64,000 nucleotides of DNA from Flavobacterium weaverense (GTDB taxonomy: Bacteria; Bacteroidota; Bacteroidia; Flavobacteriales; Flavobacteriaceae), in contig NZ_REFH01000008.1 of NCBI RefSeq assembly GCF_003688495.1, forward strand, positions 496,001 to 560,000. Direction: 5' to 3'. This document shows positions 25,869 to 34,691 of this stretch, one piece after another (the stretch's first letter is position 1; the number at the start of each line of letters is the position of its first letter). The position numbers and the translations under genes were made by a program. The notes below the pieces were generated by a model. It did not search any database, was not told the DNA's origin, and saw nothing but the letters and a program-made list of their open reading frames with translations.

Positions 25869-27044
25869 TTACGAAATTATCTTATCTTTAGTAATACGGT
25901 CCACAACCAGAGCAATAGCTCCATCTCCAGTAACGTTGCAAGCAGTACCAAAACTGTCCATCGCAATGTATAAAGCAATCATTAATCCAATCATCTCCTC
26001 ACTAAAACCTAACATTGATTGCAAGATACCTACTGCCGCCATTATCGCTCCTCCAGGAACTCCAGGTGCTGCAACCATAGCAATTCCCAACATAAAAATA
26101 AAACCTGCAAAAAGTGTAAAGTCAAATGGCATTCCTTGTAAAATCATAAGCGCAATTGCGCAAGCTGTAATTTTCATCGTGCTACCAGATAAATGTATGG
26201 TCGCACATAATGGAATTACGAATCCAGCAATTTTCTCAGAAACTCCATTTTTTAGTGTTTGCTCTAATGTCACCGGAATAGTAGCTGCCGAAGACTGTGT
26301 TCCTAATGCTGTAAAATAAGCTGGCATCATGTTTAACAATAATTTCAAAGGATTCTTTTTAGTAAGTATCCCAGCGATTGTATATTGTAGTAGTAGTAAT
26401 ATGATGTGCAAAGCAAAAATTACTCCTATAATATTAATAAAAACAGAAAGTATAGAGAAGACTTTTCCACTAAAGGACATGCTAGCAAATATACCTAATA
26501 TGAATAATGGTAATAAGGGAACAATTACATTTTCAATTACTTGCATTATGATCTTTTCAAAATCTTTAACTACTAATTTCAAACTTGATTTTTCTTGGTA
26601 TGATAATCCTAATCCTATTACAAAAGCAAGAACTAAAGCTGTCATTACATCTAAAGCGGGTGGAATAGTAATAGTAAAGTAGGGTGTTAGTTCAAGTGAT
26701 GAAGTGCTAATTTCGGCAACGTTATTAACATGAGATTCTAATAGCTGTGGAAATAGACCTGAAGTAACTAAATAGGTCATAAATCCAGAAAAAAGAGTAG
26801 AGCCATAAGCTATAGCAGCCGTAAGTAACAATAATTTTCCGGCTCCTTTTCCAAGATCAGAAATCGCCGGCATGATTAATCCCATTATAATTAATGGAAT
26901 AGCAAAGTTCAGGAATTGTCCAAAAAAAGCGTTGAATGTTGTGAAAATTCTATTAAACGATTCTGGAAGATATAATCCGAAAACGATACCAAGAACAATG
27001 GCAATAAAAACTTTGAATAGTAGGTTAGAAAATAACTTTTTCAT
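25869..27044 (-). CDS. Dicarboxylate/amino acid:cation symporter
   Basis: 391 residues, with eight or so TM helices and hairpin loops of the DAACS/GltP family: LGTQSSAATIPVT (first serine-rich hairpin, here with SSAAT), LSGSTMKITA, VPGGAIMAAVGILQSM and MDSFGTACNVTGDGAIALVVD near the C-terminus, which holds substrate and Na+ ligands. Imports glutamate, aspartate or C4-dicarboxylates with Na+ or H+; the exact substrate cannot be told. Single gene. Confidence 0.92.
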   Translation of the reverse strand: MKKLFSNLLFKVFIAIVLGIVFGLYLPESFNRIFTTFNAFFGQFLNFAIPLIIMGLIMPAISDLGKGAGKLLLLTAAIAYGSTLFSGFMTYLVTSGLFPQLLESHVNNVAEISTSSLELTPYFTITIPPALDVMTALVLAFVIGLGLSYQEKSSLKLVVKDFEKIIMQVIENVIVPLLPLFILGIFASMSFSGKVFSILSVFINIIGVIFALHIILLLLQYTIAGILTKKNPLKLLLNMMPAYFTALGTQSSAATIPVTLEQTLKNGVSEKIAGFVIPLCATIHLSGSTMKITACAIALMILQGMPFDFTLFAGFIFMLGIAMVAAPGVPGGAIMAAVGILQSMLGFSEEMIGLMIALYIAMDSFGTACNVTGDGAIALVVDRITKDKIIS

Positions 27045-27349
27045 AATATATGTCAGTAAGTATAAGACCGGATAGTCTCAAAATCATTTATTTTTAAGTT
27101 TGCGAATATACTGCCTATGTATCGAACAAGAGAGAAACTCCTCTTTTTTCTTCATTTATTAACATTCATGATACTTCGATTTCTTCATAATATTGTAGAA
27201 CATTATTTTAGAATAAAAATCTAGATACTCTACTTTTACTTACCGTATGGCCATTTTCAAATTGACAAGAGTTTCATTTACTAGGAAAAAAGTAAGGGTT
27301 AGAAAGCCCTGATTTTAGAATATCTCTTAGTTTTAAACTATTATTATAC
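27045..27349. other. Intergenic region, no gene seen
   Basis: About 300 nt between the symporter start and the tRNA-Ala promoter. It should hold the symporter promoter. No ORF or RNA structure stands out. Confidence 0.5.
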
Positions 27350-27357
27350 TATATTTG
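27350..27357 (+). promoter_or_regulatory. -7 box of tRNA-Ala
   Basis: TATATTTG fits TAnnTTTG and ends 10 nt before the mature tRNA. Confidence 0.55.
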
Positions 27358-27367
27358 CGACATAATT

Positions 27368-27441
27368 GGGGGATTAGCTCATTTGGCTAGAGTGCTTGCC
27401 TGGCAGGCAAGAGGTGATCGGTTCGAATCCGATATTCTCCA
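27368..27441 (+). tRNA. tRNA-Ala (anticodon GGC)
   Basis: A 74-nt cloverleaf. Acceptor GGGGGAT pairs with ATTCTCC (two G-U pairs), D-arm AGCTCATTTGGCTAGAGT, anticodon stem CTTGC/GCAAG with loop CTGGCAG giving anticodon GGC, and T-arm GGTTCGAATCC. Reads GCC/GCU Ala codons. CCA is not encoded. Confidence 0.9.
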
Positions 27442-27454
27442 CGAATTAAATCAA

Positions 27455-27480
27455 GCCTTACAGTGATGTGAGGCTTTTTT
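27455..27480 (+). terminator. Terminator after tRNA-Ala
   Basis: GCCTTAC pairs with GTGAGGC, followed by six T residues. Nearly the same as the terminator behind the CAU tRNA (10680), including the AAATCAA lead-in. Confidence 0.85.
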
Positions 27481-27596
27481 GATTTCGATACCAAATCATA
27501 TTTACTGCTTCTCCATTATTTTTTATCAGTTGTATATGAGATTTCAAAATCAATTTCTTATTGTTAGAAAAAGGAGTCCATTCCCTATTATATTTT

Positions 27597-27604
27597 TAAC
27601 TTTG
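27597..27604 (+). promoter_or_regulatory. -7 box of the enoyl-CoA hydratase gene
   Basis: TAACTTTG fits TAnnTTTG, 17 nt before the ATG. No -33 TTG at normal spacing. Confidence 0.45.
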
Positions 27605-27620
27605 CACTAAAATATCAGCT

Positions 27621-28388
27621 ATGCCATCAGAAAAATCAATAGGTTCACTCGTAACGACAATTGAAAATAAAGTTGCGACAATAACCTTTGGTCATCCAGC
27701 AAGTAATTCTTTTCCAAGAGAATTATTAGATAGATTGACTGCAGAATTTAAGACATTAAGTGAAAACCAACTTGTCTCTGTCATTGTAATTCAAAGTCAA
27801 GGATCGGGTGCTTTCTGTGCAGGCGCTTCGTTTGATGAGCTATTAGCAGTTTGTAATGTGTCTGATGGAACTCAATTTTTCTCTGGTTTTGCAAATTTAA
27901 TTAATGCAATGCGATCTTGTTCTAAACTTATTGTAGGTCGCGTTCATGGCAAAGCTGTAGGCGGTGGAGTAGGAATTGCTTGCGCTTGTGATTATGTTTT
28001 AGCTACTAAAAGCGCTGATGTAAAATTATCAGAATTAGCGATTGGAATAGGCCCGTTTGTCATTGAACCAGCGGTTTCAAGAAAAATTGGAAAAACTGCA
28101 ATGTCCGAAATGACATTGGCTGCACACGAGTGGAAGTCGGCTGATTGGGCTTTAGCCAAAGGATTATATGCTAATACTTTCGAAAGTATCGAAGAACTTG
28201 ATGTTGCAATTAATGATTTTAGCTCAAAATTATCTAGTTACAATCCAGAGGCTTTAGCTGAAATGAAGAAAGTGTTGTGGGTAGGAACAGAAGAATGGAA
28301 CACCCTTTTATTAGAGCGCGCAGCAATTTCTGGAAGATTAGTACTTTCTGATTTTACAGTGAATGCTTTATTACAATTCAAAAAATAA
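27621..28388 (+). CDS. Enoyl-CoA hydratase/isomerase family protein
   Basis: 255 residues of the crotonase fold. The oxyanion-hole segments are GAFCAGASFDELL and VGRVHGKAVGGGVGIACACD; the second catalytic Glu position is less clear (KLSELAIGIGPFVIEP), so the reaction may be hydratase, isomerase or another crotonase activity on acyl-CoA. It is followed 6 nt later by a small membrane-protein ORF. Confidence 0.88.
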   Translation: MPSEKSIGSLVTTIENKVATITFGHPASNSFPRELLDRLTAEFKTLSENQLVSVIVIQSQGSGAFCAGASFDELLAVCNVSDGTQFFSGFANLINAMRSCSKLIVGRVHGKAVGGGVGIACACDYVLATKSADVKLSELAIGIGPFVIEPAVSRKIGKTAMSEMTLAAHEWKSADWALAKGLYANTFESIEELDVAINDFSSKLSSYNPEALAEMKKVLWVGTEEWNTLLLERAAISGRLVLSDFTVNALLQFKK

Positions 28389-28394
28389 ACGTTT

Positions 28395-28568
28395 ATGACA
28401 ATTCTTACTCTCATTCAAAAAGTGAATATTGAAGAAAAATTAAAAGATGCCCCAGATAGTGGATATCAGATAGGCATTCTTATCGGTTCTTTTATTCCTT
28501 TTGTAGTTTTAGTTTTGCTAGCGTATTGGATGTATTCAAGCGCAAAAAAGCGAGACAAAGAACTTTAA
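28395..28568 (+). CDS. Small single-pass membrane protein (57 aa)
   Basis: ATG TAA frame starting 6 nt after the crotonase gene stop and ending before queD. N-terminus MTILTLIQKVNIEEKLKDAP is a likely amphipathic helix; residues about 25-46 (QIGILIGSFIPFVVLVLLAY) form one TM helix; the tail is SSAKKRDKEL. The positive tail suggests the C-terminus is cytoplasmic. The tight spacing, plausible protein and lack of another feature support a real gene; function unknown. Confidence 0.7.
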   Translation: MTILTLIQKVNIEEKLKDAPDSGYQIGILIGSFIPFVVLVLLAYWMYSSAKKRDKEL

Positions 28569-28606
28569 TTAATTATTTATTAAATTTGCACCAAAATAAA
28601 AATGCC

Positions 28607-29059
28607 ATGAGCAATATCAGAATCACAAAACAATTTAGTTTCGAAACAGGACATGCTCTATATGGCTACGATGGAAAATGTAAAAATGTTCACGGGCATA
28701 GTTATAAATTGTCTGTAACTGTAATAGGATCTCCTATTACGGATCGTTCGAATGTGAAATTTGGAATGGTGATTGACTTTACTGATTTAAAGAAAATAGT
28801 AAAGGAAGAAATTGTAGATCAATTTGATCACGCTACTGTGTTTAATGGCACGACGCCGCATGTAGAACTAGCTAATGAGTTAATAAGTCGTGGACATCAT
28901 GTTATTCTAGTGGATTATCAACCAACGAGTGAAAACATGGTAGTTGATTTTTCAAAAAGAATTATCGACCGTTTACCAGAAGGAATACGTCTTTTTTCTT
29001 TAAAATTACAAGAAACTGATTCTTCTTTTGCAGAATGGTTTGCCAGTGATAATTCATAA
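28607..29059 (+). CDS. queD: 6-carboxytetrahydropterin synthase/PTPS family protein
   Basis: 150 residues from MSNIRITKQFSFETGHALYG; the longer frame starts at TTG and runs through the upstream membrane-protein gene, so the ATG at 28607 was used; a TAAATTTG -7 box lies at 28581-28588. Zinc ligands His are in TGHALYG and KNVHGHSYKL; the catalytic Cys is in GKCKNVHGH, and Asp/His pair in QFDHATVF; Glu in LQETDSSFAEW. QueD makes 6-carboxy-tetrahydropterin in queuosine/7-deazaguanine synthesis; the pterin-making sense cannot be excluded. Confidence 0.87.
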   Translation: MSNIRITKQFSFETGHALYGYDGKCKNVHGHSYKLSVTVIGSPITDRSNVKFGMVIDFTDLKKIVKEEIVDQFDHATVFNGTTPHVELANELISRGHHVILVDYQPTSENMVVDFSKRIIDRLPEGIRLFSLKLQETDSSFAEWFASDNS

Positions 29060-29068
29060 ATCTATTTC

Positions 29069-29821
29069 ATGCATTTACCAAATAATAAAAAAGTATATTT
29101 CGCTTCAGATCAGCACTTTGGTGCACCAACACCCGAATTGAGTTTTCCACGAGAACAAAAATTTGTCGCTTGGTTAGATGAAATAAAGGACGATGCGGAA
29201 GCTATTTTTTTGTTGGGTGATTTATTTGATTTTTGGTTCGAATATAAAACCGTTGTCCCAAAAGGATTTATTCGCGTACTTGGTAAATTGGCCGAAATCC
29301 GAGATAGTGGAATTCCTATCTATTTCTTTGTAGGAAATCATGATTTATGGATGGAAGATTATTTCCTTAATGAATTAAACATTCCTGTTTTTCACGACAA
29401 TCAAGAGTACAAATTTGGAGATAAAACTTTCCTAATAGGTCACGGCGACGGAAAAGGCCCTGGCGACAAGGGTTATAAGCGCATGAAAAAAGTATTCACT
29501 AATCCATTTTTCAAATGGCTTTTTAGATGGGTACATCCTGATATAGGAGTACGTTTAGCACAATATCTTTCCGTAAAAAATAAATTGATTTCTGGTGATG
29601 AAGATGTGACTTTCCTAGGTGAGGATAAAGAGTGGTTAATTTTATATTCAAAAAGGAAATTAGAAACCAAACATTACAATTATCTAATTTTTGGTCACCG
29701 TCATTTACCTATGAAACTTTCTGTAGGTGAAAATGCTGAGTATGTGAATTTAGGAGATTGGATTAGCTATTTTACCTATGGTGTTTTTGATGGTGAAAAT
29801 TTTGAAATCAAGAAATACTAA
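29069..29821 (+). CDS. lpxH: UDP-2,3-diacylglucosamine diphosphatase
   Basis: 250 residues, calcineurin-like metallophosphoesterase. Metal-binding motifs are visible in order: SDQHFGAP, LGDLFDFWFEY, VGNHDLWM, LIGHGDGKG and FGHRHLPM. LpxH hydrolyses UDP-2,3-diacyl-GlcN to lipid X in lipid A synthesis at the inner membrane. It lies 9 nt after queD, likely cotranscribed. Confidence 0.93.
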   Translation: MHLPNNKKVYFASDQHFGAPTPELSFPREQKFVAWLDEIKDDAEAIFLLGDLFDFWFEYKTVVPKGFIRVLGKLAEIRDSGIPIYFFVGNHDLWMEDYFLNELNIPVFHDNQEYKFGDKTFLIGHGDGKGPGDKGYKRMKKVFTNPFFKWLFRWVHPDIGVRLAQYLSVKNKLISGDEDVTFLGEDKEWLILYSKRKLETKHYNYLIFGHRHLPMKLSVGENAEYVNLGDWISYFTYGVFDGENFEIKKY

Positions 29822-29823
29822 AA

Positions 29824-30180
29824 TTAATTCAATCCAATACCGTACAAATAGTCTTCGAGATTTATTTTAAATAAAGTTCCTTCAACAAGATCTTCTACTT
29901 TATTTAATTCTTCCATAGTCATTGCTAAATCTATTTGTGAGCAAGGTGTTTTCAATAAAAATTGCTGGCAATATCTTTTTAATTGGCAATCAGCGCAATC
30001 TTTATTTAGAGAATAACTCTCTTGGATACAATCCTTAAAGTCGTATAATTCTTCTCTACTGAAATAAAAACCTGTTTCTCTAAAAATGAGTTGTATTTTG
30101 TCAGCTACAACTTTATTGTCTTTAATCCAGTAAAAAGACGTTCCAAAATCATTGAAATATATTTGCTTTATATCTGCCAT
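29824..30180 (-). CDS. Conserved hypothetical, cysteine-containing
   Basis: 118 residues, soluble, no signal peptide. Cysteines are spaced in DCIQESYSLNKDCADCQLKRYC followed by TPC near the middle (roughly residues 48-80), which could bind a metal or a cluster, but I do not recognise the family. It ends 2 nt from the convergent lpxH stop. Similar small proteins are found in flavobacteria next to unrelated genes. Confidence 0.7.
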   Translation of the reverse strand: MADIKQIYFNDFGTSFYWIKDNKVVADKIQLIFRETGFYFSREELYDFKDCIQESYSLNKDCADCQLKRYCQQFLLKTPCSQIDLAMTMEELNKVEDLVEGTLFKINLEDYLYGIGLN

Positions 30181-30240
30181 GTGAAAATATTTAAGGCAAA
30201 TGTAGTTATTATTTATAACAGTTCTAAATAAAAAATGTTT

Positions 30241-31521
30241 TTAGGAATTTTCATGTTCCTCTAAATCTTTTCTTAAATCGAGTTTTCTAAAAGTAGGTGA
30301 AATAATTCCAGTTGTTAAAACAACTAATAATGTCATGCTTCCGCCAAAGACGACTGCGGTAACGGTTCCCATTAATCTAGCAGTCAATCCACTTTCAAAA
30401 GCGCCTAATTCATTAGAAGAACCAACAAACATCGAATTTACCGCTGAAACTCGGCCGCGCATGTGATCAGGAGTTTTTAATTGTAAAATCGTCTGACGGA
30501 TTACTACTGAGATGCCATCAAACACGCCACTAAAAAATAACGCGATTAATGAAACCCAGAACAATGTTGAAAGTCCAAAAACAATAATGCAGATTCCAAA
30601 AGCAAATATGGCAGATAACAGTTTTAATCCTGCATTTTTACTCAAAGGAACGTAAGCAGTTATGATCATAGTTAAAAATGCACCAACTGCCGGAGCAGCT
30701 CTCAAAAAACCAAAACCTTCTGGTCCTACTTTTAAAATGTCTTGCGCAAAAATAGGCAATAATGCAATAGCACCACCGAAAAGAACGGCTACCATATCTA
30801 GCGTTATTGCTCCTAAAACCGTCTTATTATTGAATACAAATTTAATTCCCTCTGTTAAACTTTGCATTACGGGTTCACCAATTTTAGGATTTAAAATAGG
30901 CTTCTTTTTGATCTGGGATAATGTTAGCAAAGCAAAAAGTGAAAAGGCAAAAACAGTACACATAGACCAATGAACTCCTATAAGGGTAATCGAAAATCCT
31001 GCAAGAGCAGGTCCCGCAACTGAAGCTATTTGCCAAACAGAACTACTCCAAGTAGCTGCATTAGGATAAACCTTTTTAGGAACCAATAAGGAAAGTAGTG
31101 AAAAGATAGTTGGACCAAGAAAAGCTCGTACTAATCCGCCTAGAAAAACTAAAAAGTATATAGAATATAAAATAGCTTTTGTTGAGAAATCACTAACGAC
31201 AGTGGGCCAAGTCAATAAAAATAAGCCAAAGCTAATTACAGAAAAGGCCAATATGCATTTCACAAGTAGCCCTTTTTTTTCTTTTTGGTCAACAATATGC
31301 CCCGCAAATAAAGCTAAAGAGATGGCCGGAATTACTTCCATTAGTCCAATGATTCCTAGTGAAAGCGGATCTTTGGTAATACTGTAGACTTGCCATTCGA
31401 TAATGATGAACTGCATAGACCAAGCAAAAACCATCGCAAACCGCAGTAATAAAAAGGTGTTGAATTCTTTAAATCGTAGTGCTGCGTATGGATCTTTTTT
31501 AATCGGTTTTTCTGAGCTCAT
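30241..31521 (-). CDS. MFS exporter (EntS/MefA-like)
   Basis: 426 residues, 12 TM helices, with the MFS loop 2-3 region (FAGHIVDQKEKKG) and the linked segments typical of enterobactin-exporter/macrolide efflux-type MFS_3 proteins. The substrate is unknown. The ATG at 31519-31521 overlaps the recJ stop (TGATG) by one base, so translation is coupled; a GTG just before would make one more residue but is less likely. Confidence 0.87.
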   Translation of the reverse strand: MSSEKPIKKDPYAALRFKEFNTFLLLRFAMVFAWSMQFIIIEWQVYSITKDPLSLGIIGLMEVIPAISLALFAGHIVDQKEKKGLLVKCILAFSVISFGLFLLTWPTVVSDFSTKAILYSIYFLVFLGGLVRAFLGPTIFSLLSLLVPKKVYPNAATWSSSVWQIASVAGPALAGFSITLIGVHWSMCTVFAFSLFALLTLSQIKKKPILNPKIGEPVMQSLTEGIKFVFNNKTVLGAITLDMVAVLFGGAIALLPIFAQDILKVGPEGFGFLRAAPAVGAFLTMIITAYVPLSKNAGLKLLSAIFAFGICIIVFGLSTLFWVSLIALFFSGVFDGISVVIRQTILQLKTPDHMRGRVSAVNSMFVGSSNELGAFESGLTARLMGTVTAVVFGGSMTLLVVLTTGIISPTFRKLDLRKDLEEHENS

Positions 31522-33209
31522 CACTTAATACTTTTTAATCTTAATTGGATTGATGTTTTTCCGTTCCATTCATTCTCATCTATACAATAGGCAATTTGAA
31601 ATGGTTTCTGATTTGTAGTTAAATCGTATTTATCTCCTAAACCAAAACCGATTGCAGCCATGCCTTCACTTCCGTTTTGTTTTACGAAAAGACGTAAGTG
31701 TTCTTCTTCTTGACCCATTAGTTTTCCATAGCCTGTGTCTTTAACGTCTTTTGTTAAAAAAGTAGGCGTCATATTCATGGGTCCGAATGGCTCAAATTGT
31801 TTTAGAATTCGGAGTAATTTTGGAGTAATGTCAGAGAAATCAATTTCAGCATCAATCGAAATTTCTGGAATAAGCATGTCTGAATGAATCGTTTTTTCAA
31901 CCTGTCTTTCAAAAGCTTCTTTAAAAACGGAATAATTTTCAGGAGATAAAGTCATTCCCGCAGCATACATGTGTCCTCCAAATTGCTCTAGATGTTCAGA
32001 ACATGCTTCGAGCGCGTTGTAAACATCAAAACCTTTCACAGAACGAGCTGATGCAGCATATTTATCGCCGCTTTTTGTAAAAACGAGCGTAGGTCGATAA
32101 TAGGTTTCTATAAGTCGAGAAGCGACGATTCCAATAACGCCTTTGTGCCAATCTTCCTGAAAAACAACCGAAGTGAATCGATCTTTTTCACCATTTTCAT
32201 CTATTTGCTTTAAAGCTTCTTTTGTAATTAATTTATCTAAATCCTTGCGCTCTGAATTATACGATTCGATCTCCGACGCGAATTGTTGCGCTTGTTCAAA
32301 ATCAAATTCAGTTAGTAATTCAACAGCGTGATTTCCATGTTTGATTCGGCCAGCTGCATTAATTCGTGGAGCAATGATAAAAACAACATCAGTAATATCT
32401 AAAACTTTCTTTTTTATTTGATGAATCAGCGCTTTAATTCCCGGTCTGGGATCGCTATTGATTACTTGTAAACCAAAGTATGCCAAAACTCTATTTTCGC
32501 CAGTCATTGGAACAATATCTGCAGCAATAGCCGCAGCTACAAGATCTAAATAAGGAATTAAGTCGTCTATCGTTTGATTTTGGTTTTTGGCTAAAGCCTG
32601 AATGAGCTTAAAGCCAATTCCACAACCACATAATTCGTCATAAGGATATTCACAGTCGTCTCTTTTAGGATCAAGAACTGCAACAGCATCTGGTAAAGCA
32701 TCGCCAGGTCTGTGGTGATCACATATAATGAAATCTATATTTCGTTCTTTCGCGTAAGCAATATGATCAATTGATTTAATACCGCAATCCAATGCAATGA
32801 TTAATGAAAATCCATTGTCGTCAGCATAATCAATTCCCATAAAGGAAATTCCATACCCTTCTAGATAACGATCCGGAATATAAGTAGCTACTTCAGGATA
32901 ATAACTTTTCAAGTAGGATGAAACTAGCGAAACTGCAGTTGTTCCATCGACGTCATAGTCACCAAAAACTAAAATTCGTTCGTTATTTTCTATTGCTTTT
33001 TCAATTCTACCAACTGCTTTGTCCATATCTTTCATCAAGTACGGATCATGCAAATGGTCTAAGGAAGGTCTAAAAAAGTTTTTTGCGTCGTCAAAAGTTT
33101 CTATTCCGCGCTGAACTAATAATTGGGCTACAAAATCTTCTACATTTAGAGCTTGCGCCAAATGTTTGATTTTCTCTTCGGAAGGTTTAGTTCTAGTAGT
33201 CCAACGCAT
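31521..33209 (-). CDS. recJ: Single-stranded-DNA-specific exonuclease RecJ
   Basis: 562 residues. DHH phosphoesterase motifs: VFGDYDVDGTTA, ALDCGIKS, CDHHRPGDA, DLVAAAIAADIVP and later DHHA1-type VFQEDWHKGVIGIVASRL, then GGHMYAAGMTL. It degrades single-stranded DNA 5' to 3' in mismatch repair and recombination. Length is typical. Upstream gene of the recJ-MFS pair. Confidence 0.95.
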   Translation of the reverse strand: MRWTTRTKPSEEKIKHLAQALNVEDFVAQLLVQRGIETFDDAKNFFRPSLDHLHDPYLMKDMDKAVGRIEKAIENNERILVFGDYDVDGTTAVSLVSSYLKSYYPEVATYIPDRYLEGYGISFMGIDYADDNGFSLIIALDCGIKSIDHIAYAKERNIDFIICDHHRPGDALPDAVAVLDPKRDDCEYPYDELCGCGIGFKLIQALAKNQNQTIDDLIPYLDLVAAAIAADIVPMTGENRVLAYFGLQVINSDPRPGIKALIHQIKKKVLDITDVVFIIAPRINAAGRIKHGNHAVELLTEFDFEQAQQFASEIESYNSERKDLDKLITKEALKQIDENGEKDRFTSVVFQEDWHKGVIGIVASRLIETYYRPTLVFTKSGDKYAASARSVKGFDVYNALEACSEHLEQFGGHMYAAGMTLSPENYSVFKEAFERQVEKTIHSDMLIPEISIDAEIDFSDITPKLLRILKQFEPFGPMNMTPTFLTKDVKDTGYGKLMGQEEEHLRLFVKQNGSEGMAAIGFGLGDKYDLTTNQKPFQIAYCIDENEWNGKTSIQLRLKSIK

Positions 33210-33281
33210 TTTGATTTTGATTGAGTAGTAGCGATTTCTGATCTTAGATTTTGTCTATTAAAATCAAAATTCTTAAATAGT

Positions 33282-33626
33282 TTATTTCAATTCTAAAGGA
33301 CTTCCGTAAAATCCAATTCCTTCCCATCCTGTTTTCATAAAGTTACGAATGTTTTGGTGGTTGGTTTCTTCAGGATTTTTTAATACATCTTCGAAATAAT
33401 AAGCACCAAAACAAGATAATGTTGCTGATTCAGATAAGTTGTTCATTTCGGCAAAAGCCAATATTTTACAAGAACCTGAGTTTTCTACAGCGGTATTATG
33501 TAAAGTTCCGTTTTCGAAAGCGGTTGATTCAAAATTATAATTTTCTTCGATAACAGCAATCGTTTCCTGAAAAGTAATCGTTTCTGGACTTTGATTTAAT
33601 TTTTCTAAAAAAGCTTGTATGCTCAT
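33282..33626 (-). CDS. HopJ type III effector family protein
   Basis: 114 residues. The sequence FLEKLNQSPETITFQETI, YNFESTAFENG and GSCKILAFAEMNNLS matches the HopJ family. Although named after a Pseudomonas effector, relatives occur in many non-pathogens without secretion systems, so it is probably a cytoplasmic housekeeping protein of unknown role. Between the amine oxidase and recJ on the same strand (gap to amine oxidase 12 nt). Confidence 0.85.
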   Translation of the reverse strand: MSIQAFLEKLNQSPETITFQETIAVIEENYNFESTAFENGTLHNTAVENSGSCKILAFAEMNNLSESATLSCFGAYYFEDVLKNPEETNHQNIRNFMKTGWEGIGFYGSPLELK

Positions 33627-33638
33627 GTAAATGGTAGA

Positions 33639-34691
33639 TTAAAATTGTGAAGCGATATTTTTAGCAGCAACTATAGCTCCTTCCATATATCCTGGATTTT
33701 GAGAAGCGGTTTCAGAACCTGAAATAAAGAATTTATTGTTATATAATGACTTTCTATATTCTGCATTTCCATTATTTTCATGTCCCATCACCAGCTCTTC
33801 ATAAGGAAGAAACGTCAGCGGTTCTTCGCGCCAAATTTTTTCGTGATATTTCACGAATCTTGCAGCTTCAGGGCCAAAAACCTTAGTAAGCTGCAGGATG
33901 ACTTTCTCTTTTCGTTCCTCTTGCGAGAGCGTGTAAGTGCCACCGTTTAAAAATCCTTTCAATGCAAAACCTTTATTGTCCGCATTAGTATGGTCGTACA
34001 TTTCTTGAATAATACTTGCTTGGCTATATAAAGTTCCTGAATAATTATTCGCTCTCCAAAACGGAGTAGCATATTCGACAGCAAACTTTATTGATTCTCC
34101 CATCCATGTATGCGTTTTCTTGGCTAAACGTTCAAGATTTTCAGATAAAGCAGGTTCAAATTTTATTGTCTGAATTAATAGATGTGGAGGTAAAGTACTA
34201 ATTACTTTAGCTGATGAATAGGTTTTCCCATTCGAATCAGTAATTAAGATAGAGTCTTCACAATCTTTTATAAAATCAACTTTAGTTTTTGTTTTAATAT
34301 TTTGAAGACCAACTTTTTCTACTAATTTCTCAATTAATTGAGCTGTTCCACCTTCTATTCGGAAAGATGATTCTTCGGCATCTGAAATTTCAAATTTTTG
34401 CGGAGGAACAAAAGACATCGTTTCAAAAAATGAAATTCCACTAGTATGTTGCTTAAAATATGGTATTTTAAAATCCTCCAGTAATTCAATAAGATTTTGA
34501 TGCGGATTACTGAACCACGTCGCACCCATTTCCATGGTTACTCCCGTAGTTCCCGTAACAGTTTGTATACGACCACCGATACGCTCATTAGCTTCTAAAA
34601 TGGTGATTTCAAAACCTTTTTTTTGAAGTAAATAAGCAATCATTAATCCAGATAAACCAGCACCGATAATTATTATTTTATTACTGTTCAT
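33639..34691 (-). CDS. Flavin amine oxidase-like FAD protein
   Basis: 350 residues. N-terminal FAD motif IIGAGLSGLMIAYLLQKKG, then LEANERIGGRIQT and EMGATWFS, the amine-oxidase signature; C-terminal ETASQNPGYMEGAIVAAK. Substrate unknown (amine, tryptophan or protoporphyrinogen-type oxidation are all possible in the family). Its ATG overlaps the rsmI stop by 4 nt. Confidence 0.85.
   Translation of the reverse strand: MNSNKIIIIGAGLSGLMIAYLLQKKGFEITILEANERIGGRIQTVTGTTGVTMEMGATWFSNPHQNLIELLEDFKIPYFKQHTSGISFFETMSFVPPQKFEISDAEESSFRIEGGTAQLIEKLVEKVGLQNIKTKTKVDFIKDCEDSILITDSNGKTYSSAKVISTLPPHLLIQTIKFEPALSENLERLAKKTHTWMGESIKFAVEYATPFWRANNYSGTLYSQASIIQEMYDHTNADNKGFALKGFLNGGTYTLSQEERKEKVILQLTKVFGPEAARFVKYHEKIWREEPLTFLPYEELVMGHENNGNAEYRKSLYNNKFFISGSETASQNPGYMEGAIVAAKNIASQF

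Noticed and set aside
33282..33626. HopJ as evidence of a type III secretion system or virulence
   Set aside because: HopJ-family proteins are widespread in non-pathogens, and no secretion genes are present here.
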